From Lichenibacterium ramalinae (lineage in GTDB: Bacteria > Pseudomonadota > Alphaproteobacteria > Rhizobiales > Beijerinckiaceae), in assembly GCF_004137085.1 (NCBI RefSeq), contig NZ_QYBC01000023.1, forward strand, positions 32,255 through 96,254: a DNA stretch of 64,000 nt, written 5' to 3'. The stretch's first letter is position 1. The number at the start of each line of letters is the position of its first letter. Both the position numbers and the translations under genes were made by a program. Shown here in pieces: positions 17,114 to 26,366 of the stretch. The notes under the pieces were generated by a model, which saw only the letters and a program-made list of their open reading frames with translations, searched no databases and was not told where the DNA came from.

Positions 17114-18222
17114 CGCCGCCTCTTGGTGAGGGTCGCCTTGGTTTCGGCCCCGCGGTTGGCGCCTCCCCGGCTCCCCGTCCTCGGTGGGCCCTTGTCCACC
17201 TCCAGCATGTCCCGGATGCGCCCCGCAGCCTCATCGTCGTCGTCGTCGAAGTCGCTCCGCGCCGTCCCGGGGTCCCGCACGTCGATCGCGGATTCGAAGG
17301 GGTCCCACGCATCCCCGCGTCGGCGTCGAGACTGCGCCGCCGCGTGGAAGTCGTCCATGGTGACGCTCGCGGCGCCGTTCGACATGGCGATGTTCGTCGC
17401 GTCGATGAGGTAGTTCATCGCCAGGCCGAGCTTGCCGGCCGACACGTGGTAGAGATGCGCGGCCAGGACGGGCGCATCGAGCTTCGAGCGCTGCCGGAAG
17501 GGCAGCATCCTGTCGATCGTGCCCAGGGCGAGGTGGAACTCGCCCGGCCCCGTGCCGTCACGCCACGCCGACGGTTCCAGCCACAAGGTAGGGAACTGTC
17601 CTCGTCCGACGAGGGATTCCTCCGACCTCACCACGAGGTCGATCGGTTCTGTTCCGACCAGGACCACGTTGCAGGAGCGCGCCTCGGCGAGGCCGATGAG
17701 GAAGCCCTTGACCTGATCGGCGGCGCTCGGGTTCGCGAACATCCATTGGGCGTCGTCGATCACGACGAGCTCCACCCCGTACTCGACGACGTCGCCCCTC
17801 ACGAGGTCGAGGAGGGCCGCAGCGCTCGCCCGCCCCTTTCGCCTGACGCCGGCGGCGTCGGCCAGGGCCTGGGCGAAGACCAGAGGCGTCCATCGCTTGT
17901 TGCAGTCGACGTAGACCGCCCTCGCCATGACGGCCTCGTCCCCGTCCACCTCCCCGAGCGAGTTGCAGTAGGCCTTGACGGCCCAGGACTTCCCCACCCG
18001 CGACGGCCCGAGGATGCCGCACACGCTGCCGCGGCTGTGGCGGCCGCCGGGCACCGGCATGTGCTGAGATTGGAGGAACTTGACCGTCCGTTGGAACGTG
18101 GGCGTCGGCGCCAGCAGCTGCATGACCATGCGCTGCCGCTCGGCCACGGGCTGGGACGCGGCCCACTCCCGTTCCTTCGCCGTCTCGAACGCGTCCACGT
18201 GGAAGTCGGGGAACGCCACCAT
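17110..18222 (-). CDS. tnsC: TnsC/TniB-like AAA+ ATPase of Tn7-like transposon
   Basis: A 370-aa AAA+ ATPase. Walker A is GPSRVGKS (about residues 72-79) and Walker B is ELVVIDDAQW (about 151-160), followed by a sensor-type region VVLVGTEPIDL. TnsC proteins form filaments on DNA, read the TniQ-marked site and switch on the TnsA/TnsB transposase. The C-terminal tail is acidic then basic (DDDDDEAAGR to TLTKRRR), fitting partner contacts. The gene starts one base after the tnsB stop and overlaps tniQ by 4 bases. Confidence 0.9.
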   Translation of the reverse strand: MVAFPDFHVDAFETAKEREWAASQPVAERQRMVMQLLAPTPTFQRTVKFLQSQHMPVPGGRHSRGSVCGILGPSRVGKSWAVKAYCNSLGEVDGDEAVMARAVYVDCNKRWTPLVFAQALADAAGVRRKGRASAAALLDLVRGDVVEYGVELVVIDDAQWMFANPSAADQVKGFLIGLAEARSCNVVLVGTEPIDLVVRSEESLVGRGQFPTLWLEPSAWRDGTGPGEFHLALGTIDRMLPFRQRSKLDAPVLAAHLYHVSAGKLGLAMNYLIDATNIAMSNGAASVTMDDFHAAAQSRRRRGDAWDPFESAIDVRDPGTARSDFDDDDDEAAGRIRDMLEVDKGPPRTGSRGGANRGAETKATLTKRRR

Positions 18223-18223
18223 G

Positions 18224-20905
18224 CTATTGGTCCTTGGTCTCTGGTTCGGGATCGCCGGGTCCGGGCTCGGGCTTTGCCGGCTCGTTCGCGGGCGCCGGAT
18301 GCACCGACCTGTGCCGCTGCGCCGCGCGGAGGCGGCTGAAGACGTCGGTCTCGTCGCGGGGCCCCGGGGGTGGCACCGGCCTCGTGGCGGTGGGGGGCGT
18401 CGGCGCGGCCTCGCCGACCGGCTTCGTCCTGGTCTCCCCCGCGGACGGTTTCGCCGCGTCGCTCGTGACCTTCGGGTTCGGGCTCGACCGGAACGCGCCC
18501 ATGTCGAGCGTGCCCCAGCCCCGCCGGTCCCTGATCGCCTCCATGTCCTCAGTCGTGAGGGGATCGGCGTCCGGTTGCGGTCGACGCTCCGCCTCGGCCT
18601 CGGCTTCGGCCGCCAGGCGGCGCGCCTCGATCCGGGCGGCCACCTTCGCGCCGCGGTCGACGCGCTCCGGCAGGGGTTGCGACGTGTCGAAGGTGTCGCG
18701 CTCGGTCCCGGCCGCGGCCGGCCCCGCGGCCGTCGCCGCCACGGTGTCGATCGACCCGGGCGGCGGCGGGTCGATGCCCGCGGGGGCCGTCGGGTCCACG
18801 AAGGCGGCCGACAGGGCCGGGGAGAACGCCGGGCGCGACACGGTCGAGGCCTCCTCCCGGCGACGCCCGTGCTCGAGCCAGCGCGCCAGCCTCTTGTCGT
18901 GGCCGTCCTGCCTGCGCTGCTGGAACAACAGCTCGACGTAGCGGTCGACCTCCTTGCGGGCCCTCATCAGCACGTCGACCGGGTCCCGGTCCGCCGCCCG
19001 CCTCAGATCGGCATCGGCGTTCGCCTTGATGACGTTGTGCTGGTGCAGCGTCAGCCCGCCCGCGTAGTCCATCCGCGTGGCCCCCACCTTGATGACGCGC
19101 CCGCCGTCGAAGGGGTTGGTGACGTAGACGTGGCCGATGTCGAAGGGGTCGCGCCTGACGAGGTACTTGCTCCCCTCGTGCTCCCTGCCCTGCCATTCCT
19201 TCTTGTCCCTGCCGGACTTATGCCCCGCCTTCCCGGTGATCGCGGCCAGGGCGATGGACTGGTACTGGATGTGATCCCAGTAGATCCCGCCGTCCTCGGT
19301 CACGTGGCAGCGCTTGCTGTCACCGGCGAGCCAGACGAACGTCTCCTCGCGCGGCAGCGGGGCCATCTCGACCTGGCCGATCTTCTCGTCCCACAGCACC
19401 TCGGGGATGCCCTTCAGCCTCTTCATGAAGCCGAGCCCCTCGTGTTGCCCGGGGTTGTGCTTGTCCGTGATCCAGCTCGTGACGAAGGCTCGCAGCCGGT
19501 CGATCGTCACGGTCGGCTTACCCGCCAGGTCGGCGTACCTCTTGCGCTCCTCGGCGTTGGAGAAGGTGGCCGCCGGCAGCTTGTGCATCGCCGCGTTGAT
19601 GACGCCGATCAGGCGCTCCGTGCCGCCCTTCAGGCTCGGCTCGGCCGGGAGGAACTCACGGATCTCGAAGCCGAGCGCCGCCGACGTGCGCTCGATGTTG
19701 TTCCCGACGAAGTGGAGGGCCTTGTCGACGTAGAGCCTGGTCGGTCTGCCGAACATGGGCCAGGGGCGCAGGCTGGGGTACTCCGACATGTCCTTCGGAT
19801 ACATGGCGTGGCGCAGGCCGTTCACGAACGAGGCGAAGCTCGGCGCCTCGAAGCCGATCGACACCCCGAGGAACGCGCCGGTCGCCCGGTCGCGGAAGGC
19901 GATCAGGTCCGGGCGGCCGAAGATGACCTTCCTGACGTCGTCGACGACGATCACGTCGCAGGGCGTGTGGTCGCATTCGACCTCGGACAGCGGCAGCTCC
20001 GGCAGCGGCCTCTCGTAGGACCTGGCGTGCTTGCGCCGCCCCCTCCGCTCGCCGAAGCGGGAATCGTCGCGGAGGAACGCATCGACCTCCTTCATGCGCC
20101 TCTGGAAGGTCCGCAGGGTCGGCATCGTGACCTCGGCGAGGGTCGGCTCCTCGTCGAGTTTGGTCCCGAGCAGCGCGAGGGCGAGCTTCTCGTGCCCCAG
20201 CAGGTCGGAACGTCCGAGCTCCTCGAGCCGGACCTTGAGTGCGGCGGCGGCGAAGCCCCGGGCGTCCTCGCCCGTGCCCTTCGCCAGCCCGAGCGCGTTC
20301 TTGACGCCTATGTCCACCATCTCGTCGACGAGCTCGGAACTCACCTTCCAGTCCCGGTTGCCGGTGTTCGGGGCGAAGTGGAGGCATTCGAGCGGGAACA
20401 GCTCACCCTGCTCCTCCCAGACGTCGACCCAGTTGAGCACGCTCTGGTAGCAGGGCGCCTTGGTGCCGCCGACCTTCTCGAAGGTGCGCGCGATCTTGGC
20501 TCCGACGTCGGGGCGCGACCGGGACGCGGGGTGCGGTTCGGCGTAGAAGGCGTCGACGAACGCCCGCCGCCATCGGCAGAGGGCGAGCTGCTCGGCAGAC
20601 AGGTCGAGCAGGGTCGGCCGCGGGGTCACCGCCCTTCCCTCGGCGTCGAACACGACCCGGAACCGCCCCTGGCGGCACAGGAGGGCGATCTGCTCGTCCG
20701 TGAGCGTGGTCGGGCGGCCGAGGTCGTCCTCGAACTGGACGCGGCTCGCCACGCCGTCGTGGCGAGGCCACCTCTTCACCACGCTGAGGCGCCGGAGCGT
20801 CCGTTCGGCGAGGGCGCCCACCTCGACGATGATCCCCTTCGGCAGGAGGATCGTCGGGGCCGCGGCCTCGTGGGGGAGCGACCGCGTCGCGAGCGCCGCC
20901 TTCAA
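18224..20905 (-). CDS. tnsB: TnsB-like DDE transposase of Tn7-like transposon
   Basis: An 893-aa transposase with a retroviral-integrase-type core. The catalytic triad is visible as D312 (EVECDHTPCD), D394 (RLYVDKALHF) and E430 (LKGGTERLIG), giving the usual DD(35)E spacing. The N-terminal 300 residues should hold the end-binding domains; the C-terminal 200 residues are low-complexity, rich in Ala, Pro and acidic/basic runs, and probably contact TnsC. TnsB cuts and joins the 3' ends. The start is TTG at 20905, overlapping the tnsA stop (TTGA), so translation is coupled. Confidence 0.92.
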   Translation of the reverse strand: MKAALATRSLPHEAAAPTILLPKGIIVEVGALAERTLRRLSVVKRWPRHDGVASRVQFEDDLGRPTTLTDEQIALLCRQGRFRVVFDAEGRAVTPRPTLLDLSAEQLALCRWRRAFVDAFYAEPHPASRSRPDVGAKIARTFEKVGGTKAPCYQSVLNWVDVWEEQGELFPLECLHFAPNTGNRDWKVSSELVDEMVDIGVKNALGLAKGTGEDARGFAAAALKVRLEELGRSDLLGHEKLALALLGTKLDEEPTLAEVTMPTLRTFQRRMKEVDAFLRDDSRFGERRGRRKHARSYERPLPELPLSEVECDHTPCDVIVVDDVRKVIFGRPDLIAFRDRATGAFLGVSIGFEAPSFASFVNGLRHAMYPKDMSEYPSLRPWPMFGRPTRLYVDKALHFVGNNIERTSAALGFEIREFLPAEPSLKGGTERLIGVINAAMHKLPAATFSNAEERKRYADLAGKPTVTIDRLRAFVTSWITDKHNPGQHEGLGFMKRLKGIPEVLWDEKIGQVEMAPLPREETFVWLAGDSKRCHVTEDGGIYWDHIQYQSIALAAITGKAGHKSGRDKKEWQGREHEGSKYLVRRDPFDIGHVYVTNPFDGGRVIKVGATRMDYAGGLTLHQHNVIKANADADLRRAADRDPVDVLMRARKEVDRYVELLFQQRRQDGHDKRLARWLEHGRRREEASTVSRPAFSPALSAAFVDPTAPAGIDPPPPGSIDTVAATAAGPAAAGTERDTFDTSQPLPERVDRGAKVAARIEARRLAAEAEAEAERRPQPDADPLTTEDMEAIRDRRGWGTLDMGAFRSSPNPKVTSDAAKPSAGETRTKPVGEAAPTPPTATRPVPPPGPRDETDVFSRLRAAQRHRSVHPAPANEPAKPEPGPGDPEPETKDQ

Positions 20906-21639
20906 GGAAGCGGCGCCCTGGCCGGAGCCGAACCGACGACCGTCCCGGGGCCGAGGCGCTTATCGAGCTCCAGTGTCACCAGGCCCAGGATCGCCATCTC
21001 GACGATGCGGCTGAAGGCGCGGTCGGTGTGCGGGTGGGGCTGCGACAGGGCCGCCTTCGCCGCGATGGCCGCCACGGTGGCGGGCAGCCCGAGGATGGCG
21101 ATCGCCGCGTCGACGGCGGCCTCGGCCTCGGCATCCATATGCCAGGGACGCCGTTGCAGCATCACCCTCACGTTGCTCGCGCGCGGCTCGATGCGGAGGA
21201 CGTCGCTGGTCACGGTCGAGAACACGGCCCCGCGGTCGGCGTAGCACCGGGTCAGGACGTCGGCCCGAGCCTTCCACTTCGGCAGCATCGCGTACTTGGC
21301 GAGCTTGAAGTCCACGACGGCCACGCGGCCGTCGTCCATGCGGATCGCGAGGTCGGGGACGTAGGTCCGGATCTTGGTCCCGCGCCCGGGCACGTGCTCC
21401 TCGAAGTGGAGCCGGTGCGGCTGGGCCGCCATGAGCCGGCACCGCGGGTTCACCTCGAAGTGGCCGAAGCCGTCCATCTCGAGGTTGGTCTCGCCGCGAA
21501 GGGAGTCGAGCGTGCCCTTCTTGGTCGGGAACCGGCCCGGCATGGTCGGCCGTCCCGACCTGCGCGGGATGACACGCACGGGCAAGGCGCCCTTGCTGAG
21601 GCCGAAGTCCGGTGGGAACACCTCTGAATAGAGCGCCAT
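20902..21639 (-). CDS. tnsA: TnsA-like endonuclease of Tn7-like transposon
   Basis: A 245-aa protein with a TnsA-type PD-(D/E)XK core: E62 (FGHFEVNPRC), D96 (RTYVPDLAIR) and D110-x-K112 (VAVVDFKLAK). TnsA cuts the 5' strand at transposon ends so the element moves by cut-and-paste rather than copying. The C-terminal half is helical and ends in a basic/Ala-Pro tail; in Tn7 this part meets TnsC. ATG at 21639 has AGG about 11 bases upstream. It is the first gene of the tnsA-B-C-tniQ operon. I could not find transposon end repeats in the 130 bases upstream. Confidence 0.82.
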   Translation of the reverse strand: MALYSEVFPPDFGLSKGALPVRVIPRRSGRPTMPGRFPTKKGTLDSLRGETNLEMDGFGHFEVNPRCRLMAAQPHRLHFEEHVPGRGTKIRTYVPDLAIRMDDGRVAVVDFKLAKYAMLPKWKARADVLTRCYADRGAVFSTVTSDVLRIEPRASNVRVMLQRRPWHMDAEAEAAVDAAIAILGLPATVAAIAAKAALSQPHPHTDRAFSRIVEMAILGLVTLELDKRLGPGTVVGSAPARAPLP

Positions 21640-21742
21640 TCGCGATCGCCTGTTGGTAGGGTCACGATGACGCCACGAGTCTTACCGAGCGTTTCCGCTT
21701 CGGGGTTAACGTGAGTCGAGGTGACCGGAAGGTTGACGGGGC

Positions 21743-21762
21743 GACCCGCCCGGAGGCGGGTC
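21743..21762. terminator. hairpin after the Lon-type AAA gene
   Basis: A perfect 8-bp stem GACCCGCC / GGCGGGTC with the tetraloop CGGA lies 10 bases beyond the stop of the AAA gene and about 100 bases before tnsA. There is no strong T run. It may separate the upstream gene group from the tns operon, or act as an attenuator. Confidence 0.5.
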
Positions 21763-21772
21763 GGGCACGCTC

Positions 21773-22819
21773 TCAGTGCATCCGGCGCGTCTTCGGCGTC
21801 GGTGACGGCGCGGGGGCATGCGCCAGGGCGTCGGAAGCCTCGACCGACCGGCGACCCTCGGCGGCAGCGCGACTCATCGCGTCGTCGAGGACCAGCTTGG
21901 CGCGCCGGGGCGGCAGCGCGGCGAGGCGCTCGAGGAGGTCTCGCCCTGGCTGCGGGTCGAAGAAGTCTAGGTAGACCTTGTTCAGGTCGGCGTAGACGCT
22001 GCGGACCACGGCGACGCGGTCGTCGTGCGCCATCGCCCCGACCTCGACGACCGTGAGCCGGTCGACGATCGGCGCCGGGATGCCTTCGATGTCGTTCGCC
22101 GCGGCGATCCACATGACCCGGGAGGCGTCGATCGGGATCCCGAGATGATCGTCGACGAAGCTGCGGGAGCCCTCGGGTTCGAGGAGGCCGTAGAACGGAC
22201 GGTAGAGGTCGCCGCCGACGTGGTGCGGGGGCGGCTTGTCGATCTCGTCGACGAGGATCAGCGGGTTCGCCACCGCTTCGGTCAGAAGCGCCTTGGCGAC
22301 CAAGCCCGGCGCCCCGGCCCGCCAGAGCGGGTGACTGCCGGTGAGCGAATCGCCCAGGGTGGCGAGGTTCATCGCGAAGGCCCTGAACGGCACGGCGAGC
22401 GCCGCGGCGAGCCGTGCCAGCAGCCAGGTCTTACCGATCCCCGGCGGCCCGAGCAGCAGCAGCGGCGGCAGGCCCGTGGGCACCCCGATCGTCTGCGCCG
22501 CCCGCAGGCGGCGGACGACCAAGTCGATGACGGGGCTCATGTGCGGGGCGCGGGCGGCGAGACGCTGCACGTCCGTGACGGCGGCCGCCGTGGGGTGGGC
22601 GAGGGTGCGCCACCTGCCGGCCTCGCCGGCTTCGAGCAGCGCCTCGAGCGCCGCGTGGCGGATGTCCAGCCCGCTCCCCTCGCTGACTTCGGGATCCCCT
22701 TGAAAGGGCCTTCGACCCCGTCCGAGGGCAGCCTCGACGTCGCGGAGACCGTAGAGCGCGTGAGGCGTCAGCTTTGCCGGCGGGGTCGTCTCTGGTCTCG
22801 GTCTCGCCTTCGACGCCAT
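21773..22819 (-). CDS. Lon-type AAA+ ATPase without protease domain
   Basis: A 348-aa AAA+ protein. Walker A is LLLGPPGIGKTWLL and Walker B is PLILVDEIDKP; between them NLATLGDSLTGSHPLWRAG mirrors the ATPase domain of Lon. No Lon protease domain or Ser-Lys dyad follows; the chain ends in a Pro-rich basic tail (PAPSPTPKTRRMH). It is likely a remodelling ATPase acting on a protein or DNA-bound complex. The start at 22819 (MASKARP) is preferred for its G-rich upstream stretch; ATG at 22873 in the same frame is possible. It is the last gene of a same-strand group just upstream of tnsA. Confidence 0.8.
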   Translation of the reverse strand: MASKARPRPETTPPAKLTPHALYGLRDVEAALGRGRRPFQGDPEVSEGSGLDIRHAALEALLEAGEAGRWRTLAHPTAAAVTDVQRLAARAPHMSPVIDLVVRRLRAAQTIGVPTGLPPLLLLGPPGIGKTWLLARLAAALAVPFRAFAMNLATLGDSLTGSHPLWRAGAPGLVAKALLTEAVANPLILVDEIDKPPPHHVGGDLYRPFYGLLEPEGSRSFVDDHLGIPIDASRVMWIAAANDIEGIPAPIVDRLTVVEVGAMAHDDRVAVVRSVYADLNKVYLDFFDPQPGRDLLERLAALPPRRAKLVLDDAMSRAAAEGRRSVEASDALAHAPAPSPTPKTRRMH

Positions 22820-22970
22820 GGCCCATCCCCCGTGCCGGTTCGGCTCGAGGGTCACGAGACCCTCGGGGACCATGGCGAACGGACGGCGAGATCTTCGGGC
22901 GTGGTCGGCCGGCAGGGACGTCGGTCAGGGGTGGGGGGTGAGAGACGGGGCGGGGTTCCGCAGCCCGGCG

Positions 22971-23726
22971 TCACATCGCGAAGTGGCCGAGCATGGCGGT
23001 CGCGTGTCCCCGGACGGCGTCGTGGTCCGCGGCCGCCCAGATGGCGATGACGTCACGCCAGGTCCCATGGACGAAGTCCACCTCGTCACCGGCGACTGCG
23101 GTTGCGAACAGGTCGATCTCCCGTCGATGGCGGGCGTGGGCGGCAGCCGTCACCGCGCGCCCGTCAGGCCACGTAGGCGGCTCGCAGAAGAGATACAGCA
23201 GGGTCGCTCGCTTGCGGGCGCGGGCCCCGGCTGTCCGCAGGCCGAAGCCATGCTTCACGAGCTGCGCCGCGTCCAGGTGCTCGAAGGTCAGGCTTGCGTC
23301 CCGTAAGCCGTCGCGGACGCGTTCGAAGCCTCGCATGCGGTCACCCCAGACCGGGCGCCAGTACGCCTCCGAGAGGCTGGGTGCCCCGTGCGATCTGAAC
23401 GGCTCGTACCTCTTCGACTCGATCCCCACGACGGCGTCGGGGGTGTCGACGAGGACGTCGAGGCATGGGTGGCGACCGCCCGCCCACGGGAACCGCGCGA
23501 CCCCCTCGAGCTTCATGGACCGAGCCGGCCAGGCCGCGCCGACGCCCGGCAACGGCGGGAGAAGCTCCGGCGTCCGCAGGAAGAAGCCGAAGCCGTTGGC
23601 GACGAGTGCCGACGAGGATTCGGCGCTGGCGATCTTGCCGCTGTCCACCTCGTTGCCCGGCGCGGATCGGTAGACCTCGAGGATCGCTCCCGCGTCGAGG
23701 TGTGGAAGCAGCACGTCGTCCAGCAT
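22971..23726 (-). CDS. PD-(D/E)XK-like putative restriction endonuclease
   Basis: A 251-aa protein with a nuclease-like core: HPCLDVLVDTPDAVVGIESK gives D...E-x-K with a preceding glutamate in MKLEGVARF, and RRPVWGDRM-like downstream residues recall a family of small putative restriction enzymes (PGN_0703-like). The start ATG at 23726 has GAGGAGG about 8 bases upstream. It lies between the Lon-type AAA gene and a TnsC/TniB-like ATPase gene on the same strand. No methyltransferase is adjacent, so a stand-alone or transposon-linked cleavage role is more likely than classical restriction. Confidence 0.65.
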   Translation of the reverse strand: MLDDVLLPHLDAGAILEVYRSAPGNEVDSGKIASAESSSALVANGFGFFLRTPELLPPLPGVGAAWPARSMKLEGVARFPWAGGRHPCLDVLVDTPDAVVGIESKRYEPFRSHGAPSLSEAYWRPVWGDRMRGFERVRDGLRDASLTFEHLDAAQLVKHGFGLRTAGARARKRATLLYLFCEPPTWPDGRAVTAAAHARHRREIDLFATAVAGDEVDFVHGTWRDVIAIWAAADHDAVRGHATAMLGHFAM

Positions 23727-23898
23727 CTGATCGCCTCCTCGCCGCAACCGAGGGTCCTACCAGTCGCACAACGAATGATGAAGATGGGCGAGCCGCCGAT
23801 CGCTGCAGCGAGCCGACAACCCGTCATCCTCCTCCCCGGTCGTCAGCGACGCCCCGGTGACGGATGGGGTGCCGGCGCCTTCCGCGGCCTCGCAGCCG

Positions 23899-24822
23899 TC
23901 ACCGAGACGTCGCGTCGGGCGCGGGCAGCGCCGGCAGCGTGACGATCTCCTCGGGCCGGAGCGCGTACGGGGGCTCGAGCCCCCGCATGCGCGCGATGTG
24001 GGTGAGCGCTCCCATCCGGCCGCCGGACGCCCGATGCAGGTCGGCGACCTCGGCGGGATCGCGCGTGCCGAAGAGCATGCCGACGACGGTCGCGAAGGCC
24101 GCGTCGTCCTCCAAGGGGTCGAGCCGGATGACCTGCGTCGACATGCAGGCGGCCACCACTTCCGCCAGCTCGGGCGAGCCGATCAGCACGGTCGACACGG
24201 CGTGCGCGACCATCCTCGCAGGATAATCCAGTAGCTGCTCCAGTGCGTCCCGCCGGCGCGACGACGTGACCCCCAGGAGCCGATCCGCGTCGTCGACGAA
24301 GCAGACCGAGGTCCGACGCGTCGGATGACCCGCGATGTTGCCCGGGCTGTGCCACGCGGGAGACCCCATGGTCCCACCGTGTTTGTCCGGGCGTGGCACC
24401 ATGGTCACGGCGACCGTGGGATGGGTCACCGACGTCTCGCGCAGCGCCCGGTCCACGACCGACCCGGAGACCCAGGTCGCGGGCTGGCACATCTCGGGAC
24501 AGGCCCCGTAGTGTCGGACCATCGCCTGTTCCCAGCTCGATCCCCGCGCCGGATCGGCCCAGACGCGGTTCGCCGGCCCATTCGTGAGCAGGTCGCAGGC
24601 TACCTCCCTCCGCGCGGCGTGTCCGAAGCGTCGGGCGATGGCGCTCTTCCCGGTCCCGTGTTCGCCGCACAGCACCGTGAGGGGCAGCCAGGGGCGCGGC
24701 TCCTGGCGCGAGACGCGCAGCAGCGCCCAGAGCGCGGCCGTGGCCCGTGCCGTCACCGACGTCTCGACGAAGAGCTCGCCGTCCACCATGTCCGCCCGCG
24801 GCGTGAAACCGTCCCGACCCAT
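23899..24822 (-). CDS. second TnsC/TniB-like AAA ATPase
   Basis: A 307-aa ATPase distinct from the tnsC at 17.1 kb. Walker A is LCGEHGTGKSAIARR, Walker B is SVCFVDDADRLL, and VSTVLIGSPELAEVV matches the sensor region of TniB/TnsC proteins (VxVGTxxA). It has an inserted loop with CPEMCQPATW between the motifs. ATG at 24822 is chosen for the upstream GGGGAGCAGGG. In Tn7-like elements a second ATPase can mark another targeting route. It follows the zinc-finger C-domain gene on the same strand. Confidence 0.7.
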   Translation of the reverse strand: MGRDGFTPRADMVDGELFVETSVTARATAALWALLRVSRQEPRPWLPLTVLCGEHGTGKSAIARRFGHAARREVACDLLTNGPANRVWADPARGSSWEQAMVRHYGACPEMCQPATWVSGSVVDRALRETSVTHPTVAVTMVPRPDKHGGTMGSPAWHSPGNIAGHPTRRTSVCFVDDADRLLGVTSSRRRDALEQLLDYPARMVAHAVSTVLIGSPELAEVVAACMSTQVIRLDPLEDDAAFATVVGMLFGTRDPAEVADLHRASGGRMGALTHIARMRGLEPPYALRPEEIVTLPALPAPDATSR

Positions 24823-24962
24823 GTCCCTGCTCCCCGTTCGACGAGGTGTGACCACCCCTCACGAGCAAGGCGATCCGTCGCGGTCTTCGTCGGGAGTGGG
24901 CGCACGACGCCGTGCCAGGGTCGATGGACAAGCGCAAGCGCCCTGGGGCGGCGCCCCGTCGG

Positions 24963-25340
24963 TCAGGCCGACCGCCTCGTGCCGACGTGCGCGTCGCACC
25001 GCGTCGTCGGCCAAGCCGCCCGGTCCCGGCGCAGGTGACCGGGTCCACCGCAGCGGACGCACGTCGACGCGGCGCGGCGCCGGGCGCCCTCGACGGCTGC
25101 CTCGACAGCGCTATCGACTGCCGTGTCGTGCACGCCGTGGACGACGAGGTCGCAGCGCAACGCGCCGTCTCGTTCCGTGATGTCGAGCACGTCGACGCTG
25201 GCCGTGGGGTATGCTGCCACCGCTCTGCCTATGTCGCGCAGCAGGTCGGCGACGATGTCGGACCAACCGGCCTCGACGTAGCCGATCGGTGCGGGGGTGA
25301 GCCAGGCGAGGTCACCGGCGATGTCGTTCACGAAGGGCAT
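24963..25340 (-). CDS. stand-alone C domain: zinc-finger protein (cassette 1)
   Basis: A 125-aa protein. The C-terminus has CVRCGGPGHLRRDRAAW followed by TTRCDAH, a C-x2-C...C-x2-H metal-binding pattern. This end matches a domain found twice more in the window: fused to the exonuclease at 29.9-31.0 kb and free at 40.2-40.6 kb. The middle (SVDVLDITERDGALRCDLVV) is diverged. Related sequences elsewhere end CExCGxPG...W...LCDxHA and have no known role. ATG at 25340 has GAGGGGC upstream; a GTG at 25361 that overlaps the exonuclease stop is an alternative. Its position just behind the exonuclease suggests they work together. Confidence 0.65.
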   Translation of the reverse strand: MPFVNDIAGDLAWLTPAPIGYVEAGWSDIVADLLRDIGRAVAAYPTASVDVLDITERDGALRCDLVVHGVHDTAVDSAVEAAVEGARRRAASTCVRCGGPGHLRRDRAAWPTTRCDAHVGTRRSA

Positions 25341-25351
25341 GGCGGCGCCCC

Positions 25352-26269
25352 TCAGCGGCACGGCGCGTCGGCGCGCACCGAGAAGCGTTCGCGAGCGGTG
25401 ACGCGGCGCAGGAGCGGCTGCGCGCCCGGGTCACCATAGACGTGATCTCGGAGGTGCGACACTTCGGCGTCGACGTTGGCCTCCGGCACGTCCCGCCACC
25501 ACGCCCGCGGTGTCCGGCCGTCGCCGCTGGCCCACCTGTAGCCGCGGGCCTTCAGCACGTCCTTGCGCTCGAACGGTGAGGCGGTCGCCCAGACCCGCAC
25601 GGTGACCTGGGCTGCCGTTCCCATCATCAGCTCGAAGCCCGTGGCGCCGAGGGTGAGCGGAAGCTGTAGGAGGTGGAGGAGCGCGGCGCAGTCGTCCAGC
25701 GCCCTATGACCGTCGTGGTACGACCGGCGCTCGGCGAGGAGCTGGCCGAGCCTCCGCCCCTCGAAGCCTTCGGCCCGCCAGTCGACCTGGGTCAGCGAGC
25801 ACGCCCAGGGGAGCTCCGCGAACCACGGCCAGGCGCGCTCGACCACGGGCCGGTCGAAGCCCGCGTTGTGGGCGATGACGATCGAGGCGCCCGCCACGAA
25901 GCGGGTCACCGCGTCGTCGTCGATGGTCCGGCCCGCGACGTCGTTGTCCGTGATCCCGGTGAGCCTGACGACGTCGGGCGGGATGGGGCGGCTCGGCTGC
26001 CGGAGCGCGGAGAAGCCGTCGACGACATGGGCGACTCTGATCTGCACCGGGTCGAAGGCAAAGCGCAGCATGCCGAGTTCGATCACCTCGTCGGCGTCGC
26101 CGAGGCCCGTCGTCTCGGTGTCCAGCACGATCCCGACGGCGAGGCCGGCGGCCGCGCGTTCCGCGTCGGTCATCGTCGACGGCTCGGGCCGCGGCACGCG
26201 CCTGAGGATCCGGTAGTTCCCGGTCCTGTCGAGGATCCGGGCCAACGTCTCGCTGACCTCGTCCACCAT
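25352..26269 (-). CDS. DnaQ-like DEDDh 3'-5' exonuclease (cassette 1)
   Basis: A 305-aa exonuclease of the DNA polymerase III epsilon type. The DEDDh residues are all present: D50 and E52 in GIVLDTETTG, D139 in IAHNAGFDR, H188 and D193 in HDGHRALDDC. A 24-residue N-terminal tag (VDEVSETLARILDRTGNYR) precedes the domain and is shared with two other loci. The C-terminal 90 residues contain FERKDVLKARGYRWASG and RAWWRDVPE, an extension seen in other alphaproteobacterial exonucleases. AGGAGG lies before the ATG. It is followed by the C-domain gene and preceded by a B1 gene. Confidence 0.88.
   Translation of the reverse strand: MVDEVSETLARILDRTGNYRILRRVPRPEPSTMTDAERAAAGLAVGIVLDTETTGLGDADEVIELGMLRFAFDPVQIRVAHVVDGFSALRQPSRPIPPDVVRLTGITDNDVAGRTIDDDAVTRFVAGASIVIAHNAGFDRPVVERAWPWFAELPWACSLTQVDWRAEGFEGRRLGQLLAERRSYHDGHRALDDCAALLHLLQLPLTLGATGFELMMGTAAQVTVRVWATASPFERKDVLKARGYRWASGDGRTPRAWWRDVPEANVDAEVSHLRDHVYGDPGAQPLLRRVTARERFSVRADAPCR
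25622..26269 (-). repeat. direct repeat unit 1 (exonuclease 5' two thirds)
   Basis: This stretch encodes residues 1-216 of the cassette 1 exonuclease and is closely matched, at nucleotide and protein level, by 30355..30999 in the same orientation. I judge the identity to be high, with exact runs of 30-40 bases. Similarity stops abruptly at the codons for GFELMM. Confidence 0.8.
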
Positions 26270-26366
26270 GCTCCGCCTCCTGCCGACCCGGCGACGGCTC
26301 GGCCGTCACGGTGAAGGCGACCACGGGGACGGGTTTTCGGGAGCTTGGCGGACGGATCCTCCGTTC

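Noticed and set aside
14990..17413. An 807-codon plus-strand frame over tniQ and tnsC
   Set aside because: It runs antisense to two genes with clear motifs, has shadow composition and lacks a ribosome site.
20902..21772. Transposon end with TnsB-binding repeats before tnsA
   Set aside because: I looked for repeated 20-bp motifs and a terminal TGT in this interval and saw none that I could support.
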